Source of the DNA: Solen grandis
Taxonomy: Eukaryota; Mollusca; Bivalvia; Adapedonta; Solenidae
NCBI GenBank assembly: GCA_021229015.1
Contig: CM037790.1
Coordinates: 58,049,997 to 58,113,996 of the forward strand
Length of the DNA stretch: 64,000 nt
Direction: 5' to 3'
Shown here: positions 44,990 through 56,640 of the stretch, one piece after another
How positions within the stretch are numbered: position 1 is the first letter of the stretch
Layout of the letters: each line of letters begins with the position of its first letter
Notes under the pieces: model-generated
What the model was told of the DNA's origin: nothing
What the model saw: the letters and a program-made list of their open reading frames with translations, nothing else
The model's database searches: none
Program-made: the position numbers and the translations under genes

Positions 44990-46990
44990 GAAAAAAGTGA
45001 TAGAACTGGGTGGTGGTTACAAACAAACAAGTATATTTCGAGTTATATCAAACATTCGTTTAGCTGTAGAAGTAATCCAATTTTTATTGCAAAATACTGA
45101 AAACTGGTAGGTTTTTTCAGTTCATAACTTGCAAAACCATCACCAAAGCGCCAACTCATACAGCGTAAAGTTACTACTATACAATTTTTTCTAATTATCT
45201 TTTGAGACGCAGTGGATTAATGGTAACGCATATGACTCTGAAGACCCGATGGTTTTGTTGCTCAAATTTATAGAGATAAACTTAAGTTAAAAACATTATT
45301 TATACATAAGTTTTTCACAGAGATATGATAGAGAAACTTGAATATCAGATTATATTTTTAACTTTTGTACAAAACCAGCTACATAATCCTTTTAAAGACC
45401 CGCATATTTATATATGTGTAATAATCGTTTAAATTTTGTTTTAATACGCATTGATTTTAAAACAGCGGAAATTTGCCTTTTCTCCCTTGAGAGTGGAGGG
45501 TGGTTAATTATATTTATCTTACATCTACTGTAAAATCTGCATGATAACACCTGCATGATAAACTTAACCTTTATCAGACCACGGATAATTTTTAGAACAT
45601 AACTTTTTAGAATGGGACTACTTTTGACACGACCTACCTCGACCACTAACAAACGTACCATGAAAACACACGTTGAATTGTGATCGATAATTTTATGTCA
45701 GATTCTGACCATAAATAAAAACAAAAGAACAATACATTTTTTTTAATTTTTTTATTTCAATTTAAAAAAAATCATTCCCTTTAAAATTAACTTTGACGTT
45801 TTTTTAAAAAAAATTATTAAAAAAAATATTGAATGCGTATATCCTGTGTCGTCGCATCAACTGGGCCATGTTTTATTTGCCGAATTTGTTTTTCCCCCCC
45901 GTGCAGAAATCCTGTTAAATCATTTCCCACTCATTCCTTCCTTTTTTTCCCCCCTGAAAAAAAGAAAAGGGTGTATTTTAACTAAACTTCACGAGTCGGA
46001 TGTGCCCGCCTGACGAGACTTATCAGTTGACAGAAAAGATGCCATTTTTGTCACTTTCTTTAAGGATGGAGTATTAATGCGCAATGAGTTCCATCAAACA
46101 GAGAAAGGCTTATAAAGATCAAATAAAAAATGAAGGGTTTATTATAATTAAACATATTAAAATTTAATGAAAAGATTTTCTTTTTGTTGTTAACCCTTTA
46201 AACATACATATAAATTTTTCCTTCTGTGACGTTTCCTTGATTTGCTGTGGGGTTGGGCAGTTGCCTCTGGATTTAATTTTAATTTACACAAGAATACAAG
46301 AACAACTGTACCACACGAAAATTTAAGGGACAAAAAAAAAAATGACAACTGCATCACACAGCAAGTCATGGACAAAACAATGGACAACTGCACCACCCAA
46401 AATGGGATATCAACCCCACATGAATATAAAACCTTATAAAATGACTTTCAACCACCATGATTCTCATATAAACCCACAAATGAATACAACCCCAATGATA
46501 AAATTTTCAAAACCTTTCATGATGATATTACAACATCACATTGATAAACAAACCCCCCAAGATGACAACAACTTCTTATGATAATTTCAACCCCCCATGA
46601 TGAATATCACCCAACAAGATACATTACAAAACCCACATATGATATTAAACCCCACTTTGGGAAAAACAACCCCACATAGATAACACAAACCCCCCAAAAA
46701 TAATTTTACCCAAAAACATCAAAGCCGAACATGAACGTGTAGCGTTCCTATTTTGTCCATATTTGTCCTAATCCTCTCAAAAAAAATTTCTAGTTTGGAG
46801 CATTTGGGGCCGAAGAAAAAACAAAATCTAATATGACATTGAATTTTAATTTCTTTTAATTGTGAGACCCTTTGAAATAAAAACTCATAACCTGTGAAAA
46901 ATTTATGAAGGTTGAAGAGAAAAATAAAATGAAACCAAAATAAAACATAATAAACTGTTTTTTGAAAAATTTTACTTTTTCCCAAAATTT
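44990..46990. other. AT-rich stretch; degenerate short repeat at 46320-46690
   Basis: No gene is seen. From about 45730 A/T runs lengthen. At 46320-46690 words such as 'caaccccacatgaatata' and 'aaccccccatgatgaatat' recur at roughly 20-40 bp, an old minisatellite. Confidence 0.5.
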
Positions 46991-47412
46991 AGTGAAATTT
47001 AAAAAAAATTTAAAAAAAAAAAAAAAAAGGAAATTAAAAATAAAAAAATAAAATTAAAAAAAAAATTTTTAAAAAAAAACCCAAAATTTTAAAAAAAAAA
47101 AACTCTAAAAAATTTTTTTAAATTTTAAAAAATTTTTAAAAAAAAAATTTAAAAAGAATTTAAAATTTTTTTTTTTAAAAAATAAAAAAAAAAAAAAAAA
47201 AACCCCAAATTTTAAAAATAAAAAAAAAAAAAAAAAATTAAAAAAATCCCGAAAAAAAAAAAAAAAAAAAATAAAAAATTAAAAAAAAAAAAAATTTTTT
47301 TTTAATTTAAAAAAAGAAATAAAAAAAAAAAAAAAAAGGGTTTTAAATTAAAAAAAAAAAAAAAAATAAGAAAAAAAAATTTTAAAAAAAAAATAAAAAA
47401 AAAAAAAAAAAA
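46990..47412. repeat. Near-pure A/T low-complexity contig end
   Basis: Over 400 bases of almost only a and t, with very long A runs, directly before the gap. This looks like unpolished read-level sequence and not a biological feature. Confidence 0.85.
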
Positions 47413-47512
47413 NNNNNNNNNNNNNNNNNNNNNNNNNNNNNNNNNNNNNNNNNNNNNNNNNNNNNNNNNNNNNNNNNNNNNNNNNNNNNNNNNNNNNNNN
47501 NNNNNNNNNNNN
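47413..47512. other. Assembly gap, exactly 100 N
   Basis: 100 N, identical in size to the gap at 11814-11913, so likely a scaffolding placeholder. Confidence 0.99.
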
Positions 47513-47676
47513 GTTAAATACTATCTTGTCATACTTTGAAATTGACTCTGATTGAGTATCAGATATATCAGGCTGTTCCTCTATTTCAAGTACCTCTTTC
47601 ACTTTCACTTTCTCAGATTCACTGCATGCAAGTTTGTGTTCAGTACTCTGATTGTGTCTGGTGATGCTAGACACCT
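47513..47676 (-). pseudogene. Zinc-finger ORF, downstream part (split by the 8.6 kb element)
   Basis: The minus strand reads QVSSITRHNQSTEHKLACSE, continuing through KVKVKEVLEIEEQPDIS to SISKYDKIVFN, then runs into the gap. The H-x5-H pair in RHNQSTEH would complete a C-C-H-H zinc finger whose C-x2-C pair lies at about 56345 on the far side of the element. After it comes an acidic, low-complexity linker. See the upstream part at 56281-56640. Confidence 0.65.
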
Positions 47677-48214
47677 GAATGATAGGGTCCTACTAAAAAG
47701 CGCCATCCATGCGCCATCCAGGGTTCTATAGCGCCACCCGCTTTATTACTGGTCGTATAGGTATAAAATTTCACCAGCAGCTTTATAATAGCATTTTACA
47801 TCATATGTGCAAATTTCATTGATATATTTTATTTTTTTGATGATTAAATCCATTTTCAAAATTCACTTCAAGATCTCACCGGTGGGGGACATGACGCCGT
47901 CCGGGGTTTGAAGACGCCACCCGTGTTATTTCTAGTCGTATTTGTATGAAATTTCACAAGTTGCTTTAAAATAACATTTTACAACATTTGTGCAAATTTC
48001 ATTCGAACATTTTATGTTTTATTGCATATTACCCTTTTTCCTGTTTTCCACGATCTCGCGGATCTCGCACCTGTAAAGCTAGGTACGGTGCTATTATGCG
48101 GATACCAAATCCGGATCTAGTGTGTTCGTGCCTACCGGTTTATTTTAAAAAAGAAAAAAGAAAAAAAAAAGGAAAGATACTATAACATAATATGTGTTAA
48201 ATTCATATAAATTG

Positions 48215-48545
48215 TTTTTAAAATCACAACCTATACTACGGCGGTCAGATTCAAATAGGAATATACGCTTCTGTATAGTACCATCGCGCCACCCGAGTTT
48301 TTACTACTCCAGTATCATCGCGCCACCCGGGTTTCTATTGGTCATATCAATATGAAAATTTGCCAAAACATAGAGAAAACTATATCCTAAAATGTGTGTA
48401 AATGTCACTTCAATATTTTAATCTTAAGTGCACTTTTTTTTTAAATCCCACCCTATACCACGGCGGTCAGATTCAAGTATGAATATAAGCTACCATAGAA
48501 GCACCACGACGTCTGGGTTTCTATTGGTCATATCAATATTGAAAT
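48215..48545. repeat. Sub-repeats in left arm ('cgcgccacccgggtttctat')
   Basis: Blocks with 'cacggcggtcagattcaa', 'gaatata' and 'gccacccgggtttctattgg' followed by 'tcatatcaatatgaaa' occur about twice, spaced roughly 210-220 bp. They are the inverse of the blocks at 55165-55860. Confidence 0.8.
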
Positions 48546-48639
48546 TTGCCAGAGTCAGGCTGCACATTTATTTTACCCTGTAACATGCAAAAGATGTTTT
48601 AAAAGTTTCATGTCCTGACAGTGGGATTAAAATTTCAGT

Positions 48640-49350
48640 GAAGCTTTTTAGTTTGATGTATCAAATAATTATCACACTTTAATACATAATTTGAACTCGG
48701 AAATTAACGCGGATGGTAATGTAGACAGCCTTACTTCTATCTTGACAGATTTCCTATGTAACTATGCACGTAAATACTTTGAAAAATCATCGCGTCAACC
48801 AAAGACCTGTGTCATTGATGATAAATTTCAAAATGAATGGTATGATGATGAATGCAAACGGAAATATGATATTCATAAAAATGCTGTCGAAAAATTTAAT
48901 TTTACACTGTCAGAAAACGATATGGTTATATTAATTCAGGCAAAAAAGGGTTACAAATACCAATGCAGGAAATCAAAAAATGCTTTTAATTATACAAGAA
49001 GTAGAAAATGAATGATCTTAGAAAAAAATCACCAAAAGAATTCTGGAAAATATTCCGACAACCCAAACAAAATAATGTATGGATTATTTTAGTAAACTCA
49101 TGTCAAGTGAGGGAGGTGACATAGATAGAGAATAAGCTGATTATGTCAGAGATAACAATTCTGGTTCAGAATATGTTACGTTTGAGTCACTTGACCGACA
49201 AATCACTGATGAAGAAATTGTTAATGCTTTTAAAAATTAAGCTCGGTTCCAATAAGGCCTCCTCCACTGATAATATATTATACGAATATTTTAAAGTGTC
49301 TAATTATTTTCGTCGATATCGTCCTAATTCGTCGTATAGACATTCAAGAT
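48640..49350 (+). pseudogene. LINE fragment between endonuclease and reverse transcriptase, frameshifted
   Basis: The frame 48691-49011 contains NEWYDDECKRKYDIHKNAVE and KKGYKYQCRKSKN, the 'W.D.EC' linker that follows the endonuclease in several animal LINE groups. The next frame gives LRKKSPKEFWKIFRQ (about 49017), like the 'NPKEFWK' block. Then come LDRQITDEEIVNAFKN and KASSTDNILYEYFK, the start of the reverse-transcriptase domain ('KA.G.D.I..E'). Frame changes and stops show it is dead. It lies inside the 8.6 kb element. Confidence 0.8.
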
Positions 49351-50184
49351 AAGTACTTTTTCTGACCGAGAGTATTTTTCTTAAAAAATTTACATGCACT
49401 TGTTCAATATATCTTGCTACCCAAAGACTTAAGAGCCGTTATTTGGAACTGAGCCTGAGCTACCTGTCAAATAGGTTACATTTATCACGTATATTTAAAT
49501 CAAGTTGAATATATATAATATTGCTTAAGACTATTAAGTTCGTGTAATTAATATAAACAGCCACCCAATGATTTTCTTAAAACTACAATTTTTGGAAACT
49601 GGAAACTATGTTCTTTCAGAATATGTATGGATAAATAATGTAAAGGCATTAGTGCCGTTAAAAGTTTTTGAAAAAGAAAACGACGTTCCAAACATTCACC
49701 AATGCGGGTTGTAAAACGAAAAAAAAAAAAAAAATATGTGTGAATTCGTTTGATATATTCCAGGTAAATATTTACTTCATCTATATAAGGTAATTATTCA
49801 TCTCAAATGTGAAGGACACATTGCACTTTGTAAAAATAGGAAACCTGTCACAACCCTGTAGGAAAATATTTCAGAGATACTATCTAGTACATTGCCTAAA
49901 CTATACTTAAAAAAGGTTTAAATAAAAGTGACACCAACATTCAGGGAAACGTTTACCCGAATACATTTATATGAAATATAACACCAAAATGGGAAAAAAT
50001 CACGCCTACTGCGATGAATTACGAGAAAAAGCTTACAAAACAAAGTTTTCCTTATTTGTTCATGGAAATGTGTATCCAGAATGCATAAACAAGTACGTGC
50101 TCAGTTGATCATGGTGCAAGCATGAATGCACATTTTGGCTTGAATTTCAACAACAGGATGACACTGTCAGCAATACTTTATTCT

Positions 50185-50310
50185 TAACCGGCCCAGGTGG
50201 CCGAGTTGTTAGAGCTTATCATAACCGTCTCCTTTGTGATTTTGTAGTGTGGTATCATATCACGTATCTTCGGCGTGATATCGCAGTGAGAAAACACTTT
50301 ATATGTCAAA
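50185..50310 (+). mobile_element. SINE fragment
   Basis: 'cggcccaggtggccgagttg' followed by 'ttagagc' is an A-box-like head. 'gtgtggtatcatatcacgta' and 'cggcgtgatatcgcagtg' match the body of the SINE at 61884-62196. The B-box segment is missing (internal deletion). Confidence 0.75.
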
Positions 50311-51711
50311 AAAATATAACTGAAATAATGTCGGTGAAATATTTAAGCAGACACATTATTTTTATCCTTCCAGGTATTGGTTAGAGGTAGTCTCTATGTC
50401 TTGATCTATAAGTACATTTCTAGTCTCAACCGGTCAATACAAGGCAATATCAATAACCGATATATAGTCTGGTCCCTGCATGTTTGCCGCCCAACAACCA
50501 GCTGTTTAGTTAATACCCTAATATACATACAGAACAAAGGCATATTTATATATCCAATCAGGTCAGAAGTGGGATCATAATGGGCACTTTGGAGAACAGA
50601 AAAATAAACAATGATTGTTTCAGATTTTTTTCTTTTCAGATTTTAGCCACACTCTCAATACAATATACACTTATAAAGATGAGTTTATACAAAATGGACA
50701 TATGAAACGAGAGTATAAGTTTATATTTCATCGTCCTGTTCATTTAATACAAGTAGTTTCAACAGATATATATTTATGCATATTGATTCATTAATGTCTA
50801 TATCAGATCCAGTATAAGATATAAAAACGTTATTTAATTAGTAATGATAAGTTTAATTAAGTTTGTAAAGGGTTAGGGAGAATTCATATAAACTGTTCTC
50901 TATTACATAAAAAAAAGTTTTTTTTATAATTATTCTATAGAAATATAGTTACTTGTTGTTGATATATATTTTTTTAAAAATATTATTTTTCTAAACTGCT
51001 GAACAACAGTTGTGTAAATCAAACTTGAAAATTTAAGAAAACCTGGTCTGATTTAAGACCTTTCTTTCAAACACTGCTAAAGTTTGTTATACTTTCTTAT
51101 TAGAAATTTTGCATTACAGTTTACAAAAATGTCATGCGTCTTTGTTAAATAATTTTCCATCTCAAATTTAGTCTTAACTAGTGGTGTATGCCTAAGTGGA
51201 CACCTGTATGAAAAATATAAACAAAATGTACACTCCGGTTTTGGACTTATGGACATTTTTCTTATTTAAAGCTCGGACATGAAACTTTGTGAAAAAGAAG
51301 GAATTCTAAATACTATGTTTTATCCTTTTATGGAAAGTCTGTTGTTATTGATTGTCGTTAAAAACAAAAAAAACATACGGCAAACAAACTTTACATGTTA
51401 AATTATTGCTTTGACTCAAAATATTTGAAATGCGTAATAAATTGCTACCCTACCCAACCCATTTTAAAGACTGGTATAACCATTACCAGATTAGGGTGCT
51501 TATACAAGTGTCGCTAAAATATCCATAATTCAGAGATTACTTTCAAAGTTTACCAAAATTTCGAAGAGGCATATTGGTTGATCTTGCCAAATTTAAAAGA
51601 ATTTTACCGAGTGGTTTTGATATTATTCTAGGTAACATATTTGTTATTTAACTTAGCGTTATTTATAAGATAAATAACTATACAAACTTTAAGGAAAGCT
51701 TAACATTTACT

Positions 51712-52030
51712 GTGTCACCTGCTGTAACAGAGGGTACATAGGGTAAACACTTCTGTGTCGTCTTTCTGTATGTGTGTCTTTCTGTCACCTTTTTTTATTC
51801 TGTAATAACTCTTGCTCTACTCATGCTATTGATATGAAATTTCACTGTTGAACAGAACAGAGCCTGACAAGCCTCATTACTTAGAGCTTTGATTTGAGAA
51901 GGGTATCAAAACGTATGTCTCTATAGTAACTTTGATTTTTGTTCCTTTCAAAAATTCGCTTTTGATTTGTTGAAAAATGGGTAAAACTATTCTTTTTTGC
52001 GGCGGGGGCGTCCCCCGCCTGCAATGGTAT
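51712..52030. repeat. Dispersed repeat ('gtcacctgctgtaacag')
   Basis: It begins 'tgtgtcacctgctgtaacag' and ends near 'gcggcgggggcgtcccccgc', a GC hairpin in otherwise AT-rich DNA. I recognise the form as a common bivalve dispersed repeat; it is not named here. Confidence 0.45.
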
Positions 52031-52504
52031 TAAACCGCTTTTCAGACACATGGCACTTTCTAGAGTTCTACAGGAATTGTGCCAACAGATTTAGAATACT
52101 GCATAAGATCGATTCCAATATCCGTTTTGTTGTTGTTGTTTCAATTCTTTAATATTGTCGAGAAGCCTTTGTTATTAACTTTGTTGCGTATGTGTTTATG
52201 TATTGATAAACTTCCTGAAATATTTTATTTTAGATCTCTGCCTGTCCATATATTTAGATAAAATAGCTGAATAGTAGATGATATATTCTTCAAGCATTTG
52301 AAGACTTCATTGTTGTTTTCCATTTTTCATAAACCATTCTGGTTGGTGTGGTCTCACTTTCCCAACTTTTGGATTTTGGGCCAAATTTTAGGTTGGGAAA
52401 GTGAGACTCTATTGTTTTGATGAACAATGGTGTTTAGCAGGTTTGAATGTGTGAAAATTGCTATACTGAGTAATAAAAGTTACGCCAATATATTTGTATT
52501 TTGT

Positions 52505-52542
52505 AAAATTTATCTGGCAAACATCTCTCCCTATCTCTCTCT

Positions 52543-52580
<38 letters not shown>
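52505..52580. repeat. (CT)n microsatellite
   Basis: A run of tctctccc/tctctctc dinucleotides, the last ~25 bases uninterrupted. Confidence 0.92.
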
Positions 52581-52844
52581 TGTTAAACTGCATACACCAT
52601 GGTTCAGCAAATTTTGTATATGTAATATGTGCTGAGTATGATGAACCGTAAATTGTCATGAATAATACATAAAACATAACGACAGTTTGTCTCCATTATT
52701 TTAATATAGAACAGAAAAGTAAGCAATTTAAAAGAACTACATATACACATAAAATAAATTGGTAGCACATTTTAACTTCATACAACTTAATAGAAAGTTC
52801 ACTTCAGGTAATGCATTTGATAAATTTGATGCTTTGTCTGATTC

Positions 52845-53408
52845 TTATCCCAACTTAATAAGGTAAGATGCGGCATCAGTATATGCCAGTAAGTCAACCT
52901 CACCACTGTTTAGTTGATTCTTCAGACGAATGAGTCTCTGGTCTTTCTCCCTGCAAATACGTTTTCTTGGGCGCTGCTTTCCACCACTGGCATGTTGTAG
53001 CAGTTTCGCTTCATTTGTCGCTTGCTCCTGTTTAATCATGTCAATGAAAACGTAGACATTGGGGTGGCTGTGGCGCAGTTTGGCATTGATTTTGTGATGC
53101 CACCCTTCAACATGATTCGTCGTTCTAGGCCCATTGTTGTTGAAGTGGTTCCATGAACTTCTGTCACTTTCAACCCACTGTTCAGTGACATAGTCTTGGA
53201 ATCTGATCACACGCCGATCATCACTGTCAGACTCCAGCAGGGACTGAAACCACACATCTTCTACATTCTCCAGTGGAACCAAGGGAAGTGCAGCTGCACG
53301 ATACACCAATTGCTTGATTACAGGATCTTCTTTAAAGTCACTAACCAGTCCACATGATTGAACATCATGGAGGTTTGCAGCTGTAAAACACTGCGAACAC
53401 CCCTCCAT
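52845..53408 (-). pseudogene. MULE transposase, C-terminal part, shifted frame
   Basis: A 187-codon frame overlapping the previous one by about 90 bp in another frame. It contains VQSCGLVSDFKEDPVIKQLV, then an ALPLVPLENVEDVW stretch like the 'aLaflP...v...f' of MULE transposases. PRTTNHVEGWHHKINAKL holds the 'TN..E..H' block with the probable third catalytic Glu. The C-terminus is basic (GGKQRPRKRICREK) and ends IKLG-stop near 52848. The join to the N-terminal part needs a frame change near 53330-53400, so one protein cannot be made as it stands. Confidence 0.83.
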
Positions 53409-54256
53409 GCTGCCTTCTCATAGTACATCATGATGACCTCTGGGGAGAGTCTGATGTTCATGTCGTTCGCTGTTGATTTAAGGATAGTGAAGAATCTGAC
53501 ATATGTTGGTTGTTGCTTATTTGGAAGCAGTGCGTACACAAGTGGGCACATGTAGCCATCCACCATGGCATGGATAGTGTACAGCTGGTAGAAGTATGTT
53601 GGTGATGAATAGAATGTTCCATCCATATACCATGTTTCTGCAGCTGCCAGTTCAGTCAGATTGTTGGTGGTTGCGAATATCAGGAGTCGATCATTGTCGA
53701 CATTGTCTGCCAGTAAGAATCTCTCCCCGGACAGAGTTTCAGTCCACTTGCCATCTAGGTTGACATCCTCCCTTCTTTTAGGAAGCACTGGTCGGGTTTT
53801 GGAGCGGTGCCTGTACAGACTAGCCTTAGTAGAGTAATATGTTGGTAGTTTTACAATGACATCTTCTGTATCCCATTCAACAGACCGAGTATCTGCAAGC
53901 ATGTCATTGAATATAGATGGTACTGGCTCCGTGGACTGTTTTACTTTATTCCGGACTGTACTCATGATTTCTGCTGCTGTGATAGAGGCTTCATCCCGTG
54001 GGTGGTTGTGTTCTCCGGAGATCTTCGATAGTGTATCATTCTTAGTGTTGACTTTGGCATTACAGGTTCTGTTTACGCAGTACCAGTATCTTGATTCATT
54101 CTTCTTTGTCTTCAGGCTGAACATGTAACCGTTGTGCACCAAGGTTCGGGTCCCCCTGCTATTTTCTATAAAACGTATATCTACCAGTGCATTTGCCATC
54201 TTTGAGGTTATGATTATGTTAAGCAGATCTAGAATATATATACTCTTCGTGTACAA
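53318..54256 (-). pseudogene. FLYWCH zinc finger + MULE transposase, N-terminal part
   Basis: A 312-codon open frame. The likely start is the Met at residue 20 (54199), just before NALVDIRFIENSRG. Residues 27-86 form a FLYWCH-type zinc finger: F29, G43-Y44, W58, C60, C65, H83 and H85. A MULE transposase domain begins around residue 190; WYMDGTF puts the first catalytic Asp at residue 212. The second acidic residue is expected in 'PEVIMM-D-YEKAA', but this copy has Tyr at 278 (MMYYEKAA). Soon after, the conserved 'GC.FH' region is not recognisable and the frame is lost. In intact family members, such proteins bind element ends and catalyse cut-and-paste transposition. This copy is probably inactive. 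Confidence 0.85.
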
Positions 54257-54579
54257 TATATAACAGTTTGTTATAAATTATATGATTCATTGCTGATTAT
54301 AATTATTGACCAGTGCAATTAAATATAATACTAATTAATTTGGCTTAATTACAATTACATGTATATAAAACTAATCAGCATTAATTTATGTGTTTTATAT
54401 AATTATATAATTAAATATCTAAACACCAGTTATATCAAATTAAACTAATGATATTCGTAAACATTTAATGTGGCTTCTGTTACTTTTTTGAACAGTATAG
54501 AAAATCCAGGTAAGACAGAGGTGTGAACAGTAGATGAAGAAGGTGTGAAATCTAAAAGTTGGGAAAGTGAGACTATGAC

Positions 54580-55160
54580 GTTAATGCTGCATCAAAACCA
54601 CCAGCTTTTCATAAACTAAGTCGGTCTCTGTTAAAAGGTCTTCCGCATTCAGTTCGTCAGCTCTTTGATATACGATACACATATATCGATCATTCATTTG
54701 AAAAGTAAATCATTTGGCACTTCAGTACCGAATTGGACCGGTACCTGGTTATTGAGATTCGGTATTCTGACGTTCTTTTTATCTACATCGTATAATAACA
54801 ATAATGATGCCTTATATGTATACAGATGACAATGTTACTTTCTTGTCGATTTGACAGAACAAACGAAAAATGCAAATGATGGGCACAAACATTTACAAAA
54901 ACATGCTGTTGTTGAAACCGGAAAGAAATGCAATATAGTTTCCTTGCCCACTGTTAGGAAATAATATGTTGTTTACAAGAGGTGGATATCTACAGCTTCT
55001 TTGGTGAATTGCTTTTGTTATTCAAATCGAATCACTTACAGAAATATTTAATCGGAGTCATTATGAAGCATTTAGCAAGTAAATGGTGTGAGCTGTAATT
55101 ACACTGTGTTGTTGTTAAGGGTTTGCTGGTAGATGTCAATTGAATTGGTAAGTTTTCATA
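54580..55160. other. Unique spacer between MULE and right arm
   Basis: No open frame of note and no repeat recognised. Confidence 0.5.
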
Positions 55161-55164
55161 TAAA

Positions 55165-55860
55165 TATGACCAGTAGAAACCCGGGTGGCGCGATGATAAT
55201 ATAGGGAAGCGTATATTCCAATTAAAGTCTTACCGGCGTCGTATAAGGTGCGATATGAAAAATCCTTAAAGTGCGCTTAAAGAACAAAATTTTGAAATGA
55301 AATTTACACACATTTTAGTTTATATTCTTCTCCATAAATTGGTAAGTTTTCATATAAATTTGACCTTTGATAACCCGGATGGCGCGATGAAACTATAGAG
55401 TAGCCTATATTCCTATTTGAGTCTAACCGCCGTGGTATATGTGGGGATTAAAAAAATAAAATGCATAAAAAAATAATTGAAATGAAATTTTTATACACAT
55501 TTTAGGATATAGTCTTCTCTATGTTTTAGCAAATTTCCATTTTGATATGACCAATAGAAACCCGGGTGGCGCGATGATACTGGAGTATTTGAGTCCGACC
55601 GCCGTGGTATATGTTGGGATTTAAAAAAAAATGCATAAAACAAAAAAAAAAGTTGAAATGAAATTTTTATACATATTTTAGGATATAGTCTTCTCTATGT
55701 TTTTTGCAAATTTTCATATAGATATGACCAATAGAAACCCGGGTGGCACGATGATACTGGAGTAGTAAAAACCCGGGTGGGGCGGTGATACTAGGGTAGC
55801 GTATATTCCTATTTGAGTCTGACCGCCGTAGTATAGGTGGGGATTTTTTCAAAAATAATT
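55165..55860. repeat. ~185-205 bp sub-repeats in right arm, about four copies
   Basis: 'acccgggtggcgcgatgata' or variants lie at about 55180, 55374, 55559 and 55736, with a short extra one at about 55769. Most are followed by 'gcgtatattcctatttgagt' and 'accgccgtggtatatg'. The left arm carries about two inverse copies, so copy number differs between arms. Confidence 0.85.
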
Positions 55861-56280
55861 TAAATGAATTTAACAAATTTTATGTTATAGTCTCTTTATT
55901 CTTTTTTTTTTTCTTATTTAAAATATATCGGATGACACGAAGGTACTAGATCCGGATTTGGTATCCACATAATAGCAAAATGTTATTTTAAAGCAACTTG
56001 TGAAATTTCATACAAATACGACTTGAAATAACACAGGTGGCGTCTTCAAAACCCGGACGGCGTCAAGTCTCCCACCGGTGAGATCTTGAAGAGAATTTTG
56101 AAAATGGATTTAAACATCAATGAAATTTTCACATATGATGTAAAATGCTATTATAAAGCTACTGGTGAAATGTTGTACCTATACGACCAGTAATAAAGCG
56201 GGTGGCGCTATAAAATCATGGATGGCGCATGGATGGCGCATAATCCTGGATGGCGCTTTTTAGTAGGACCGGAATGTTTG

Positions 56281-56640
56281 GCGTTCCCTCGTTAGCCCAA
56301 ACACTATACAGTTTTAGTTTAGATCGCAGTCCGTACATACCGAACATTTCATGTTGGAATTGATGGCATTTACAATAAGCCAAGGAAACTTGATCTTCCA
56401 TTCGGCGACTGTAGACTTACCGACTCTACCGCCGTCGTGCTTTTTGGGTTTGATTACACGGTCTAAAACTTCGTTTATAATACCTTTAACAACCTCGTTG
56501 CCGCTATCGACAATCTCACCTACTAGATCATCAAGTATTGTGCGGCAAATACCTGACGTATGGTTCGAAGGAAGCTTTAGATATCCGCACAAAGTGTTTT
56601 TTTTAACGTTAATACGTTTTTTTCTGCCTCGCGTAGCCAT
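56281..56640 (-). pseudogene. Zinc-finger ORF, upstream part (interrupted by the 8.6 kb element)
   Basis: The minus strand from ATG at 56640 reads MATRGRKKRINVKKNTLCGY, continuing through ILDDLVGEIVDSGNEVVKG to TVAEWKIKFPWLIV and MKCSVC. The 'W..KFPWL...C..C' pattern is that of TTF/BED-like zinc fingers at the N-terminus of hAT-type transposases and proteins derived from them. After CSVC the first frame stops, but another frame reads SVWANEGTPNI up to the element boundary, in phase with QVSSITRHN on the other side. So this is one gene with an internal frameshift (or error) and a large insertion. Whether it was a domesticated host gene or itself a transposon is open. Confidence 0.6.

Larger units (their letters stand above)
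49360..52350. other. Interior of the 8.6 kb element: AT-rich, few features
   Basis: No long open frame. It contains a SINE piece (50185-50310), a dispersed-repeat segment (51712-52030) and a CT microsatellite (52505-52580 lies just inside the MULE). Nothing else is recognised. Confidence 0.5.
52351..54573 (-). mobile_element. Mutator-like element with ~25 bp terminal inverted repeats
   Basis: The left end GTCTCACTTTCCCAACTTTT (52351-52370) continues ggatt. The right end at 54549-54573 is the complement of the same sequence with one mismatch over 25 bp. The only large open frames inside are the transposase pieces at 52845-54256. A second, inverted copy of the end sequence lies at 52392-52407, so the left end can fold into a 16 bp stem. 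No clear target-site duplication is seen. Confidence 0.78.
47686..56271. mobile_element. ~8.6 kb element with long inverted-repeat arms (foldback/MULE-like)
   Basis: The left end reads GGTCCTACTAAAAAGCGCCA and the right end (to 56270) is its exact complement. The left arm is about 47686-48550 and the right arm about 55165-56270. The arms match over long blocks ('gcgccacccgctttattact', 'agatctcaccggtggg', 'gataccaaatccggatctag') with internal indels, and both contain internal repeats. Flanking 9-mers gaatgatag (47677-47685) and gaatgtttg (56272-56280) agree at 7 of 9 positions, as an aged 9 bp target-site duplication would. Inside are a LINE piece, a SINE piece and a smaller MULE. Arms with internal tandem repeats recall foldback elements; 9 bp duplications are typical of Mutator-like elements. 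Confidence 0.82.

Noticed and set aside
47348..47674. A single 108-codon minus-strand frame across the N gap
   Set aside because: It reads through 100 N and poly-A/T sequence. Only the part from 47513 to 47676 is protein-like.
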